A stretch of DNA of 64,000 nt from CAZTPJ01 sp964614515. GTDB lineage: Bacteria > Planctomycetota > Phycisphaerae > Phycisphaerales > UBA1924. Below, in pieces: positions 39,140-48,133 of the stretch. The stretch lies in contig CAZTPJ010000007.1 in assembly GCA_964614515.1 (NCBI GenBank), positions 1 through 64,000 of the forward strand, given 5' to 3'. The notes under the pieces were generated by a model, which ran no database searches, was not told the DNA's origin, and worked only from the letters and a program-made list of their open reading frames with translations. The position numbers were made by a program, and so were the translations under genes. The stretch's first letter is position 1. The number at the start of each line of letters is the position of its first letter.

Positions 39140-39952
39140 GTGAGCGTACATGCGATTCGTGAATGGTTCAATGAGGCGGTGTATCGCATCTGTGATCGCG
39201 TGGATGAGCGGCTGCGCGTGCGTGAACGCGCGGGGCGCATCGCGGATATGTTCGTTGGCACGCCGGAGCGAACGTCGCGCTCGAAGAAGATGGGCGCCGT
39301 CGCGGCGGCGCTGCTGCTGATCGTGGGGGGCGTGGGGCTATATTTCGCGCTACGGCCGTATCCCGAGCCGGATTACCGCACGGCGCCGATTGATGAACTG
39401 TTCAACTTCACGCTGCTCAAGGATGAGTTCAACCGGTTGTCGATCGAGCGTCGGCTGGAGTTGCTGGCGATTCTGCGCGAGCGGATGGAGGGGATGAGCG
39501 GGTCGGAGTCGATGCTTCTGGCGGCGTTCGCGGCGGGGATCATGGGTCAGGCGCGCGAGCAGATCGAAGAGAACATGTCGCGTCTGGCGATTGATCTGTG
39601 GGACTCGTATGCGACGGAGTATGAGGCCGTGGCAGCGGAGGACCGCGATGCGTTCCTCGACGCGACGTATGTGGACTTCTATAAGCAGATGGCGATTCTG
39701 GGTGGTGAGACGGTGGATGAATCGGATGAAGAGATCCTGCGCGAGGGCAAGGAAGAGGCGCAGCGCGGGCACGAATGGCTCAAGACGAGCGGCCCCGGCG
39801 GACGCATGCTCGGACGCGGCTTCGACATCATGTACAACAACGTCGGCCAGAACGCCACGCCGCAGCAGAAGGCCCGCGGCACGCTCCTCGTCCGCGACAT
39901 GACGCGACGCTTCCGCGGGCAGGATGTCGCGACGGGACGGCCGCTGCGGTAG
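39140..39952 (+). CDS. hypothetical single-span membrane protein
   Basis: 270 residues. A basic N-terminal helix of 50 residues precedes one membrane segment (MGAVAAALLLIVGGVGLYFAL); the rest is acidic and helical, with ELFNFTLLKDEFNRLSIERRLELLAILRERME. No family recognised. Forty bases after the pseudopilin, so possibly the same operon. A role in envelope or secretion is only a guess. Confidence 0.7.
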   Translation: MSVHAIREWFNEAVYRICDRVDERLRVRERAGRIADMFVGTPERTSRSKKMGAVAAALLLIVGGVGLYFALRPYPEPDYRTAPIDELFNFTLLKDEFNRLSIERRLELLAILRERMEGMSGSESMLLAAFAAGIMGQAREQIEENMSRLAIDLWDSYATEYEAVAAEDRDAFLDATYVDFYKQMAILGGETVDESDEEILREGKEEAQRGHEWLKTSGPGGRMLGRGFDIMYNNVGQNATPQQKARGTLLVRDMTRRFRGQDVATGRPLR

Positions 39953-40063
39953 GAACGCGACCGAGTACGTTACGGGTGTGAAACTTTCGCCGGGCGGCTG
40001 GAACCTTGGCTCGCTTGGGGCGTACAACGAAGTTGTCGCGCTCCAGCGTAAGAGGGATCAGTC

Positions 40064-41560
40064 ATGCCGCCTCTGATCTTCGCCACCATGGTCGCCTCCG
40101 TCGTGCTGGGCCTCGTGATGATTCCGGTGGGCTGGCGCGGGTGGCGGATCAATCGCCATCCGATCTGCACGTTGTGCCGATTTGATCTTGTGGGGCTGTA
40201 TCCGCAGCAGATCACCTGCCCGGAGTGTGGCGCGGGCCTGAGGCGCCGAAAGGGCGTGCGAATCGGGGCACGGCGGCGATTGTGGCCGTTCATCGGGCTT
40301 GGCGTGATCCTGATCCTCGCTCCGCTGGCGCCGCTGGGGCTTGTGTTGTACGGCGCGGCAACGGGCGCGGACATCAACAAGCACAAGCCGCTGGGCCTGC
40401 TGCTGTGGGAAGCGAGAATCGCAAGTCCGAAGGCCATGGAGGCGATTGGAAGTGAACTGCACCTGCGGCTTCGCGGCAATCGACTGGATGAGGCGCAGCG
40501 ACAGCGACTGCTGGAGACCACGCTGCGCATTCACAGTGATCGCTCGCGCCCGTGGGATTCCAACTGGGCATCGTTTCTCACATGGATGCACACCAGCGGC
40601 GAGATGAAGCCGGAGGACATTGCGCAGTACTGCCTGAATGCCGTGGCGTTGGAACCCGCTTCGCGTGCGAAGGTGGCGCCGGGCGACCTCCTGCCGGTGG
40701 AGGTTCGTTTCGGGGAGGAGCGCCTCGCCGATCGAATGAATGTTGAAATACGAATTGTAGTGGGTGCTTGTTATCTCAATGGAACACGACTGCAGGAGGC
40801 GACGGAAGCAGCGTTGCTTCGCGGGGGTCCGGACCCCGTGCCTTATACTCGTCAAGCTGCGTTCCTCGCGTCGCCATTGTCCTTTTTCAATCGGCATCCG
40901 CACCTTGATCGTTCTCACATAGCGGTGTTGATTCCTGAGGGGACATCGCCTGGCGCATTTGAACTCGATATCGAAGTGGAGGTCGCCGCGAGACTCTTTC
41001 GAGGCTCACCGCTCAATGCAGCACCGCCGGGAGTTCCACACGAGTCGACGACGCACGAATATTCCCGGACGGTGTGTCGATTCACGACGCCATTCGAAGT
41101 CGTGCCGGGTGCCGAACACGCCGTGTCCATTGCGCTGCCAAACGAAGAACTGGCACGGCGCATCGAATCCGTGCTGAACGCGGCGGGCACATTCCAGTTT
41201 TCCCATCTGCGAGGCGCGAGCACCGCGGAGCGACACCTCAACGGAACGGCCTTCGAGTTCGACATTGTCGTTCCCTCTGGATCGCTTCCCGTGCAACTCG
41301 TTGGCAGAGTGGTTGAGCGAGTTGACGGCGTTGACTTCGATGTCGGAACGATCCTGACGCAGAGTGAATCCGGCCTCAGTTCGTTCTATGGAGGCGGCCA
41401 CGGCATGCGCCATGTCGGAAGGCTTGTGTACGTGGTACCGCATTCAGGTGGTACCAGAACCGACAAATTGATTCTCGTGCCGGATCCTGAAGTAGCCCGG
41501 CGGAGCGTTGACGCTGTGCATATCTACGGCGGGGAGATTACAATCGACCGGCCGAATTAG
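40064..41560 (+). CDS. zinc-ribbon membrane protein, tandem paralogue 1
   Basis: 498 residues. N-terminal helix (FATMVASVVLGLVMIPVGW), then a zinc ribbon CTLCRFDLVGLYPQQITCPECGAG (CxxC...CxxC) and a second helix (FIGLGVILILAPLAPLGLVLYG). The long remainder is mainly beta, probably outside the cytoplasm; it includes PGDLLPVEVRFGEE and CRFTTPFEVVPG. The next gene has the same layout; 53628 encodes a shorter relative. Function unknown. Confidence 0.7.
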   Translation: MPPLIFATMVASVVLGLVMIPVGWRGWRINRHPICTLCRFDLVGLYPQQITCPECGAGLRRRKGVRIGARRRLWPFIGLGVILILAPLAPLGLVLYGAATGADINKHKPLGLLLWEARIASPKAMEAIGSELHLRLRGNRLDEAQRQRLLETTLRIHSDRSRPWDSNWASFLTWMHTSGEMKPEDIAQYCLNAVALEPASRAKVAPGDLLPVEVRFGEERLADRMNVEIRIVVGACYLNGTRLQEATEAALLRGGPDPVPYTRQAAFLASPLSFFNRHPHLDRSHIAVLIPEGTSPGAFELDIEVEVAARLFRGSPLNAAPPGVPHESTTHEYSRTVCRFTTPFEVVPGAEHAVSIALPNEELARRIESVLNAAGTFQFSHLRGASTAERHLNGTAFEFDIVVPSGSLPVQLVGRVVERVDGVDFDVGTILTQSESGLSSFYGGGHGMRHVGRLVYVVPHSGGTRTDKLILVPDPEVARRSVDAVHIYGGEITIDRPN

Positions 41561-41607
41561 CGGCGAGTCTCCGATGACGGGACAGATTGTGACATCTCGG
41601 AGGACCC

Positions 41608-43182
41608 ATGCCCCCCATCGCTTTGTTTGCACTCCTTAGCGCCCTTGTCGTCGGAAGTGTCCTGCTGATTGTCGGCTGGCGTGGTCGGCGGGTCAATCGG
41701 CATCCGGTGTGTCGGCAGTGTCGGTTTGACCTCGAGGGGTTGTATCCGCAGGTTGTGACGTGTCCGGAGTGCGGGGCGGGGCTGAAGCGAGAGAAGGGCG
41801 TGCGGATCGGGTCGCGGCGGCGCATGTGGCCGTGCGTGGTCCTCGGCGGGGCGATGGTGATTCTGCCCGTGGCACCGCTGGCGTTGGTGTTGTTCGCGGC
41901 CATCACGGGATCGAACCTGAACTCGCACAAACCGTTGGGCCTGCTGCTGTGGGAGGCCAGGCGTGCAAGCCCCCAATCTGCGCAAGCGATTGCGACGGAG
42001 ATTCAGGATCGACTCCTGACGACCAAGCTCGATGCTGCACAGACCTCGCGCGTCGTGGACGCCGGCCTGGCGCTCCAGGCGGATCACTCACGGCCGTGGC
42101 TCGAAACGTGGGGTGACATGATCGAGTGGGCGAACGTAAGCAAGCGGGCGAGCGCGGAACAGATGAAGCGGTATCGAAGTCAGGCAGCACCGGCGACCAT
42201 CGCGGCGCGGGCGCAAGTCCGCGCGGGGGATCCGCTGCCGATCGAAGTGAAACTCGGCGAGTCACGCGTCGCGCGCACCACGGAGTTCATGGTGACGTTT
42301 CACGGCACGCAATGCCGGATCGCGGGGGAGATCGCCAAGGGGGCGAATCCGCCGACGAATCCGACGATGGCCGCGGCACGCGCGATGATGGGCGGGTCTC
42401 CGATGATGGGATATGGGTATGTCGCCGGCTCGGGCTCACGCATGCGCGGGTTCGGGGGATTCGATTCGCCCTCGGCGGTCTGGGCGTATGAAGTGCCCAA
42501 TACGCTCGCGCCTGGCATGTATGACGTGGAGTTGGAGATCGAGATGTCGGGCGTTGACACGAATACGTTCGGGTTCAATCCGTTTGGGCCGAAAAAGGAT
42601 GATCCTGACGCGGTTCGCTCAACGCATCGAGCGCGGTTTGAAGTCGTGGCGGCCGGCGTCGACACGGTGGAGGTGATCGAACCGACACAGGAAATGACCG
42701 AACGAATCGCCCGACAACTGCGAGGAAACATGCACGTCACCCAGATGAGTACACCCACGGGACTTGGCGCCATATTTGGGCTGGGACGGCGAACGTCGCA
42801 GGTCATGGTCACCGTTCATTACGACTCGCTGCCAGCGCCGATCGCGGCGCACGCGTCGGTGCGCCACACGGGTGGGGACGTTCGCCTCAACTCGCTTGTT
42901 ACCGGCAGGTCGGTAAGCGAGTTCGGCATGGGCTATTCGCCGTATGGCGCCGAGTCCGTCATGCTCTACGCGCAGAACGTTCCCAAGATCGCGGACAAGC
43001 GGGTGGCGCTGGTGCTACGGCCGGACCCGAGCCTCGCGCAATGGAGCGTGGACATCACGCGCGTGTACGGCGGAGAGATCATCATCGAGAATCTGAGCAT
43101 CAGCGATGACTTCTACGCCGGCTTCGGCGGACAGGTAACGGAGGATGAAGAGCCGGAAGAAGAAGCGGAGGAGGAGCCGTGA
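41608..43182 (+). CDS. zinc-ribbon membrane protein, tandem paralogue 2
   Basis: 524 residues, clearly paralogous to the preceding gene: VNRHPVCRQCRFDLEGLYPQ then CPECGAGLKREKG between two membrane helices, the shared HKPLGLLLWEAR, and the shared C-terminal IYGGEI/VYGGEI ending. It adds an acidic tail (EDEEPEEEAEEEP) and a Gly/Met-rich insert (MMGYGYVAGSGSRMRGFGGF). The zinc ribbon resembles those of proteins that sense or bind nucleic acid, but the membrane position makes that uncertain. 47 bases separate the two genes. Confidence 0.7.
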   Translation: MPPIALFALLSALVVGSVLLIVGWRGRRVNRHPVCRQCRFDLEGLYPQVVTCPECGAGLKREKGVRIGSRRRMWPCVVLGGAMVILPVAPLALVLFAAITGSNLNSHKPLGLLLWEARRASPQSAQAIATEIQDRLLTTKLDAAQTSRVVDAGLALQADHSRPWLETWGDMIEWANVSKRASAEQMKRYRSQAAPATIAARAQVRAGDPLPIEVKLGESRVARTTEFMVTFHGTQCRIAGEIAKGANPPTNPTMAAARAMMGGSPMMGYGYVAGSGSRMRGFGGFDSPSAVWAYEVPNTLAPGMYDVELEIEMSGVDTNTFGFNPFGPKKDDPDAVRSTHRARFEVVAAGVDTVEVIEPTQEMTERIARQLRGNMHVTQMSTPTGLGAIFGLGRRTSQVMVTVHYDSLPAPIAAHASVRHTGGDVRLNSLVTGRSVSEFGMGYSPYGAESVMLYAQNVPKIADKRVALVLRPDPSLAQWSVDITRVYGGEIIIENLSISDDFYAGFGGQVTEDEEPEEEAEEEP

Positions 43183-43200
43183 GGTGTGCGGTGTGCGACA

Positions 43201-44580
43201 TCACGCCCCCACGCCCGCGTGCTTTCTCGGATCGGTCCGGGCGATGATGTCGCTGACGCCGGTTTGGTTGAAGCCTTTGTAGCCGTCGTTGCGTTCGAGG
43301 TTTTCGAGGTGAGAGCCGATGGCGCCGGTGGCGCGGAACTGTGCGGCCTGCGGCTCGGAGATGAAGCCCGCGCTGAGGAGTCGCGCGATGCGCGGCTCGG
43401 CCACACTCCATCGCTCGCCTTCCGTAAACGCCTGGCGGAGGAAGGGGAACGTCGTGAAGGGGGCCATGGTCTTGATCGCGGCCGACTCTTCCAGTTGCTT
43501 CACCAGCGCGTGATGGTCAAACTGGCACTCAAGGTGATGCATGCCCGCCTGAAGCATGGAGTCGCCGTGCAAGCCGCACCACAGGCCGACGGTTCCGAGT
43601 TTGTCGCGCGGGGCCATGGGTTCGTGTGCGAAGTCACCGAGGAGTTCATCCGGACTCATGTCCACGTCGTTGAAGGTCGTGATGCCGGTGACGGCCTGCT
43701 CCATCACCTGCGCGCCCCACCCGGCCTCGTGCCCGGCATAGAAGCGTTCACGGCATGTCAAGCCGAGTTTTTCGTGCAGCGCGATGAGGCGATGAAAGTT
43801 GTGGCGCGATGCGCGATAGGTGTGGTGGTCATGGTTGGCCCAACCCAGGCCGAGGCGATCCTGCCGCGCCTTTTGCACCTGCGCAGCGCGGTTGCGACGC
43901 TGCCAGTATTCACGCTCGGCCTTGAAGAAGAGGTCGCAGGCGAGATCGCGCCCGAGGTCGGCCACGGCCGCATCGACGAGCGAGTTCACATGCGCGAACC
44001 CTTCCGCATCATCGGCGAAGTCGCGATCGCGCCGGCGGAAGGCTTCGAGATGTCGAAGCGTGAGCATGGCCTGGTGTGGGTCGCCGCGCGGGATGTCATA
44101 GCCGCGCAGGCCGTGGCGCTCGATCGCCCAGAGTTCGCACGTTCCGCACCGGCAGGCCGGGGCCATGCGGATCTGGGCGAGCGGCTCGCCTTCGATGTGA
44201 TGCGAGTATGGAATCTGATGCGCGGTGAGGAAGTCCACGACATCATCGACCTTGATGGCGATGTACGTCTGGGGATCATCGGCGAGCACGACTTCGGGAA
44301 AGATGCCGCCGGGATGATGAAAGGCGTGTTCAGCCCCCGGCTGCGGACGATGGACGAAGCCGACGCTGAGGAGTCGAAACTCGAGGTCTGAGTTTCGCGG
44401 GCATTGGATGTGATCGATCCAATCGACGAATCGCGTGCCGGTCTCGGCCTTCATGCGCTGCGCGAGCGTGGCGGTGAAGGGGCAGCGAGCCAGGAACTCG
44501 GCGACGAGATCATTGATGAGTTGCTGCGCGAGGGGCTGGGGTTTCCATTGAAACTGTTCAAGGGCGGCGGTTGCGGTCAT
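43201..44580 (-). CDS. hypothetical Cys/His-rich protein
   Basis: 459 residues, family not recognised. No signal or membrane segment. Features: ACRCGTCELW (a CxCxxC cluster) about residue 140, many His pairs (SHHIEGEP, NHDHHTY, MHHLECQFDHH), CGLHGDSMLQAGM and GWGAQVMEQAVTG. The density of potential metal ligands suggests a metalloenzyme, but I cannot assign a reaction. The start at 44580 follows naturally from a convincing N-terminus (MTATAALEQFQW). It stands alone, convergent with the zinc-ribbon pair. Confidence 0.7.
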   Translation of the reverse strand: MTATAALEQFQWKPQPLAQQLINDLVAEFLARCPFTATLAQRMKAETGTRFVDWIDHIQCPRNSDLEFRLLSVGFVHRPQPGAEHAFHHPGGIFPEVVLADDPQTYIAIKVDDVVDFLTAHQIPYSHHIEGEPLAQIRMAPACRCGTCELWAIERHGLRGYDIPRGDPHQAMLTLRHLEAFRRRDRDFADDAEGFAHVNSLVDAAVADLGRDLACDLFFKAEREYWQRRNRAAQVQKARQDRLGLGWANHDHHTYRASRHNFHRLIALHEKLGLTCRERFYAGHEAGWGAQVMEQAVTGITTFNDVDMSPDELLGDFAHEPMAPRDKLGTVGLWCGLHGDSMLQAGMHHLECQFDHHALVKQLEESAAIKTMAPFTTFPFLRQAFTEGERWSVAEPRIARLLSAGFISEPQAAQFRATGAIGSHLENLERNDGYKGFNQTGVSDIIARTDPRKHAGVGA

Positions 44581-44670
44581 GGCGTGGTCCCTCGTTCAGT
44601 GACCCGGTGCGTGTGAATACGGTGGATGGTGACGACCGATCGTAGACGCGACGGCGTATCGTTGGCCCGT

Positions 44671-44749
44671 GTGGCATGGGCAAGGCTCCTGCCTTGCCCG
44701 TGGCACGCGCAATCAAGCACGGGCAAGCCTGAAGGCTTGCCCATGCCAC
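44671..44749. repeat. nested palindromic repeat (GTGGCATGGGCAAG element)
   Basis: Outer arms GTGGCATGGGCAAG (44671-44684) and CTTGCCCATGCCAC (44736-44749) are perfectly complementary over 14 bases. Inside are two shorter hairpins: GGGCAAGGC/TCCT/GCCTTGCCC and GGGCAAGCC/TGAA/GGCTTGCCC. It lies just upstream of the DedA-like gene. Confidence 0.75.
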
Positions 44750-44774
44750 GCAGAATGGGGACAGGGATTCTTGC

Positions 44775-45437
44775 ATGAGTGATGAGACACAGACTGAGGC
44801 GCCCAAGCGCGACATGCCCGCGGAAGAGGTCATCGTTCGCGAGTGGCCGTGGTGGCAGACGCATCGGCGGATGTATGAATGGGTGTTGTCGCTGGCGCAT
44901 CGCAAGCACGCGACGACGGCGCTGTTCCTGTTGTCGTTCGCCGAATCGAGTTTCTTTCCGATTCCGCCGGATGTGTTGCAGATCGTGTTGACGCTGGAGC
45001 GTCGGTCGCGGGCGTGGTATTACGCGGCCGTGAGCCTCGCGGGTTCGGTGCTTGGCGGCGTGCTTGGGTACTTGATCGGGTGGGGCTTGTGGGAAGCGGT
45101 GCAGGGGTTCTTCTTCAAGTATGTGTTCAAGGAGCACGCGTTTGAGCGTGTGCAGCACCTGTATCAGGACTGGGACTTCTGGGCGGTATTCGTGGCTGCG
45201 TTTACGCCGATTCCGTATAAGGTGTTCACGATCGCGGCGGGTGTGTTCAGCGTGTCGCTGCCGATGTTCATCATCGCGTCGATCGTGGGTCGGGGGGGGC
45301 GGTTCTTTCTCGTCGCGGCGCTGCTGTGGTGGTTCGGTCCGCCGATCAAGACGTTCATCGAGAAGTACTTCAACTGGCTGACGCTGGTGTTCGCGGTGTT
45401 GCTGGTTGGGGCGTTCATGCTGCTCAAGGTGCTGTGA
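44775..45437 (+). CDS. YqaA/DedA family membrane protein
   Basis: 220 residues. Five or so hydrophobic segments and family motifs: FLLSFAESSFFPIPPDVLQIVLTL, SLAGSVLGGVLGYLIGWG, then FTPIPYKVFTIAAGVF and GRGGRFFLVAALLW. The family belongs to the SNARE-associated/VTT fold proteins linked to lipid scrambling or flipping and envelope stability. The first 45 residues are a polar extension. It is convergent with the OmpA-type lipoprotein and the two share a terminator hairpin. Confidence 0.85.
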   Translation: MSDETQTEAPKRDMPAEEVIVREWPWWQTHRRMYEWVLSLAHRKHATTALFLLSFAESSFFPIPPDVLQIVLTLERRSRAWYYAAVSLAGSVLGGVLGYLIGWGLWEAVQGFFFKYVFKEHAFERVQHLYQDWDFWAVFVAAFTPIPYKVFTIAAGVFSVSLPMFIIASIVGRGGRFFLVAALLWWFGPPIKTFIEKYFNWLTLVFAVLLVGAFMLLKVL

Positions 45438-45442
45438 GCCAA

Positions 45443-45480
45443 GGAAAAGGTCTCATGGGACGGTTGAGTCCCATGAGACC
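45443..45480 (-). terminator. terminator between DedA-like and OmpA-like genes
   Basis: Perfect 13-bp stem (45449-45461 with 45468-45480), loop GGTTGA. On the minus strand TTTTCC follows, so it best ends the OmpA-like gene; it may work for the convergent gene too. Confidence 0.8.
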
Positions 45481-45517
45481 TGTGTGATTCGTCAAGGCGC
45501 CCCCTGAGCGGCGCGGA

Positions 45518-46390
45518 TTACTTGTTGACTTCGCCCGGTCGCGTGGGCGGAGCCGTGCGGTCCGCGGTGACGTCCGTCGTGCCGGGGTTTCCGGGCTGGA
45601 AGGCGGACTGCGCGCGGGTGAGGAAGATCTCGACACGGCGATTCTGCGGCGTGTTGCCGCGCGCGGTGTTGGGAACAAGCGGGCGCTCTTCGCCCCATCC
45701 GGCGGCCATCACGCGGCCGGCCGGAACACCCAAGCCAACGAGTTCGCGCCGAACCGAAATCGCGCGGTGGCAGGACAGGTGCATGTTCGTCGGATGCCTT
45801 GAGGCCGTGCCCGCGGAAATCGGCTGCGAGTCCGTATGTCCGACGATCTGGATTTCGTAGGCGAGGGCGGACTGCTGATTGAGGACGTTCGCCAACGCGG
45901 AGAGGCTCTGCTTCGCTTCGGCCTTGACGACATCCTGGCCGGAGTCGAAGGTGAGGTCCGACGCGAAGCGCAACATGCCGCGATCGCGATCGTACTGAAT
46001 GAGATTGGGGTTCTGCGCCGCGAGGTTGGCCAGCGCGCGATCGGTCTCGGGATCGACGGGCATCACGCTCGCCGCGTCAAGCCGACGAAGCAGATCGGCG
46101 TACTTCTGATCCGCGCCCGCCACGGCCGCATTGAGCCGCGTGACCTCAGCCTGCGCCGCCTGCCGCGCCTGTCGTTCGCGATCTCGCTCCTGCACGGCCA
46201 GATCACGCTCCTGCATCGCCTGCTGCTCGCGAGCCGTGAGGCGCGTGATGCTCTCGGTCTTGGAGCGATTAGCGGTTTCGAGACTGTCATACTCGCCCTG
46301 ACTTACGCACCCCGTCAGGCCGATGAGGCCGCAGGATGAGATACCGGCGAGCGTGACAAGACGAACGATGGTGTGGCGACTTCGATTCAT
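45518..46390 (-). CDS. OmpA-family (Pal-like) peptidoglycan-binding lipoprotein
   Basis: 290 residues. Signal peptide with lipobox LTGC (Cys28), then a coiled coil about 40-95 (ARQAAQAEVTRL), and a C-terminal OmpA domain: LTFDSGQDVVKAEAKQSL, IVGHTDSQPI (diaminopimelate-binding Asp), GVPAGRVMAAGWGE and NRRVEIFL (binding Arg). The family tethers the outer membrane to peptidoglycan. ATG 46390 has GGAGG 8 bases upstream. The last 25 residues are disordered. Confidence 0.9.
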   Translation of the reverse strand: MNRSRHTIVRLVTLAGISSCGLIGLTGCVSQGEYDSLETANRSKTESITRLTAREQQAMQERDLAVQERDRERQARQAAQAEVTRLNAAVAGADQKYADLLRRLDAASVMPVDPETDRALANLAAQNPNLIQYDRDRGMLRFASDLTFDSGQDVVKAEAKQSLSALANVLNQQSALAYEIQIVGHTDSQPISAGTASRHPTNMHLSCHRAISVRRELVGLGVPAGRVMAAGWGEERPLVPNTARGNTPQNRRVEIFLTRAQSAFQPGNPGTTDVTADRTAPPTRPGEVNK

Positions 46391-46494
46391 GGGGATCCTC
46401 CCGGCGGGGTGAGTTCCCGCCTGTGTGTTCCAACAATACCGCGTTGGGGCCGCGTTGTCCCGTCGGGTTGTATCGGAAAGGTGAGGTTTGCCGC

Positions 46495-47886
46495 ATGAAA
46501 CGAAGTGGGTCCGATTACCTGCGCGACTCCGGCGCGGAAACCGCGACGGGTAAGGCGGCCCAGCCTTCCGGAATCCTCCGCTTTGACGCCCTGGGCGTGG
46601 CGGATGGGGACAAGGTGTGGACAAGTCCGGGGAGCCTGCTGCTCGACGCTCGCGAGGGGCGCGGCGAAGTTTTGGCCGTGGGATCGCCAGATGAGGTGAA
46701 CGCCCACACTGCGGCGGGAGTTGCGCAGGTCATCAGCAAGCCCACGGCCGTGCTGGTCCCCGGGCTGGTCAACGCGCATTCGCACCTGGACCTGACGCAT
46801 GTCGGTCCGCGGGCGTATGACCGCGAGGCGGGATTCGTGGGTTGGATCGAGGAATTGCGAGCAGCGCGGGCGTTGACGGAAGAGGCGATCGCGGCGAGTG
46901 TGCGGCGTGGTGTGGAGTTGGTACGCGCCGGGGGGACGGTGGCCGTGGGCGACATCGCGGGCGCAGCGCGGGGAGTCCCGACGCTGACGCCGTGGCGAGT
47001 GTTGTGCGAGTCGGGGATGCTGGGCGTGTCGTTCGTGGAGTTTTTTGCGATCGGGCGAGGCGAGGCGGCGGGGATGGAGCGTGTGGAGGAGGTCATGTCG
47101 CGTGCGGCACGGGCATGTACTCAGGCACATGCCCATGCCACGCGCGTGGGTCTTCAGCCGCACGCGCCGGCGACGGTGTCACGGCGGGCGTACTTGTGGG
47201 CAGTGCGTGAGGCCGTGGCGCGAGGGATGCCGCTTTCGACGCATCTGGCCGAGACGATGGAAGAGCGGGAGTTCATCGCGCGAGGCGCGGGGCCGCTGCG
47301 GTCGCTGCTGGAGAGCGTCGGCGTGTGGAGCGAGCGTGTGCTGGAAGATGTGGGGCGCGGGGCGACACCGGTTGAGCATCTCGCGGATGTGCTGCGCGAG
47401 GCGAGATTCCTGCTCGCGCATGTGAACGATGTGGATGATGCGGGGCTGGAAGTGCTCGCGAAATCGGGGGCGAGCGTGGCGTACTGCCCGCGGGCGTCGG
47501 AATACTTCGGAGCGCATGAGCGATTCGGACCGCATCGGTATCGAGAGATGCTCCGTGCCGGGATCAACGTCTGCCTGGGGACGGATTCGATCATCAACCT
47601 GCCGCCGACGGCCGCGGACGCCGTGGGGGGGGGGATCTCGATCCTCGATGAAATGCGGCTGCTGCATCGCCGCGATGGGACCGATGCACGAACGCTGCTT
47701 CGCATGGGCACTGTGCATGGCGCGGCCGCTTTGGGCCTGGATACATCGTTCGTGACGCTCGGCGTCGGGTCTCGCCCGGCGGGGATTCTCGCAGTGGAGG
47801 CGCCGCGTGGATCGAACCGAGTTGATGCGTTGGAAGCGTGGCTATTGGCCGATGCTCCCCCTGGATTCCTGTGGAGCGAGAACTGA
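46495..47886 (+). CDS. amidohydrolase family protein
   Basis: 463 residues. Metal-dependent hydrolase of the TRZ/ATZ-guanine deaminase-like branch: LVPGLVNAHSHLDLTH (two metal His), QPHAPATVS, STHLAETMEE, LAHVNDVDDAG and CLGTDSIINLPP (catalytic Asp). The N-terminal 60 residues form the composite beta-sandwich. Such enzymes deaminate or hydrolyse nucleobases, deoxyadenosine-type compounds or thiomethyladenosine; the substrate is unknown. Diverges from the OmpA-like gene across a 104-bp gap. The ATG at 46495 is the most natural start. Confidence 0.9.
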   Translation: MKRSGSDYLRDSGAETATGKAAQPSGILRFDALGVADGDKVWTSPGSLLLDAREGRGEVLAVGSPDEVNAHTAAGVAQVISKPTAVLVPGLVNAHSHLDLTHVGPRAYDREAGFVGWIEELRAARALTEEAIAASVRRGVELVRAGGTVAVGDIAGAARGVPTLTPWRVLCESGMLGVSFVEFFAIGRGEAAGMERVEEVMSRAARACTQAHAHATRVGLQPHAPATVSRRAYLWAVREAVARGMPLSTHLAETMEEREFIARGAGPLRSLLESVGVWSERVLEDVGRGATPVEHLADVLREARFLLAHVNDVDDAGLEVLAKSGASVAYCPRASEYFGAHERFGPHRYREMLRAGINVCLGTDSIINLPPTAADAVGGGISILDEMRLLHRRDGTDARTLLRMGTVHGAAALGLDTSFVTLGVGSRPAGILAVEAPRGSNRVDALEAWLLADAPPGFLWSEN

Positions 47887-47975
47887 TGCTGCGTGGCGGG
47901 AAGTCGAGCGCGATGGCAGGTATGACCCTAGAATGGGATTGACGTGAATCGGAGGTGTGGCGCGAGGGGAGTTGG

Positions 47976-48125
47976 GCACAGGCGAGACGCCCGTGCCACC
48001 GGGGAAAGAACACACGCACAGGCGAGACGCCCGTGCCACCGGGGATAGAACGAACGCACAGGCGAGACGCCTGTGCCACCGGGGAAAGAACACACGCACA
48101 GGCGCGATGTCTGTGCCACCGGCTG
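47976..48125. repeat. four-copy tandem repeat, exact 40-bp period
   Basis: Unit boundaries at 47976, 48016, 48056 and 48096. Each begins GCACAGGCGAGACGCCYGTGCC, a palindrome with an AGACG centre, followed by an 18-base spacer (ACCGGGGAAAGAACACAC type). The fourth copy is altered in the middle (CGATGT). The frame is open across the array but it ends 8 bases before the ResB-like ATG, so it is most likely upstream DNA, not coding. Confidence 0.85.
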
Positions 48126-48133
48126 GGAAAGCG

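Noticed and set aside
47976..48125. CRISPR-like array (four repeats with 18-base intervals)
   Set aside because: The intervals are nearly identical to one another, so they are part of a 40-bp tandem unit and not unique spacers. No cas gene is nearby.
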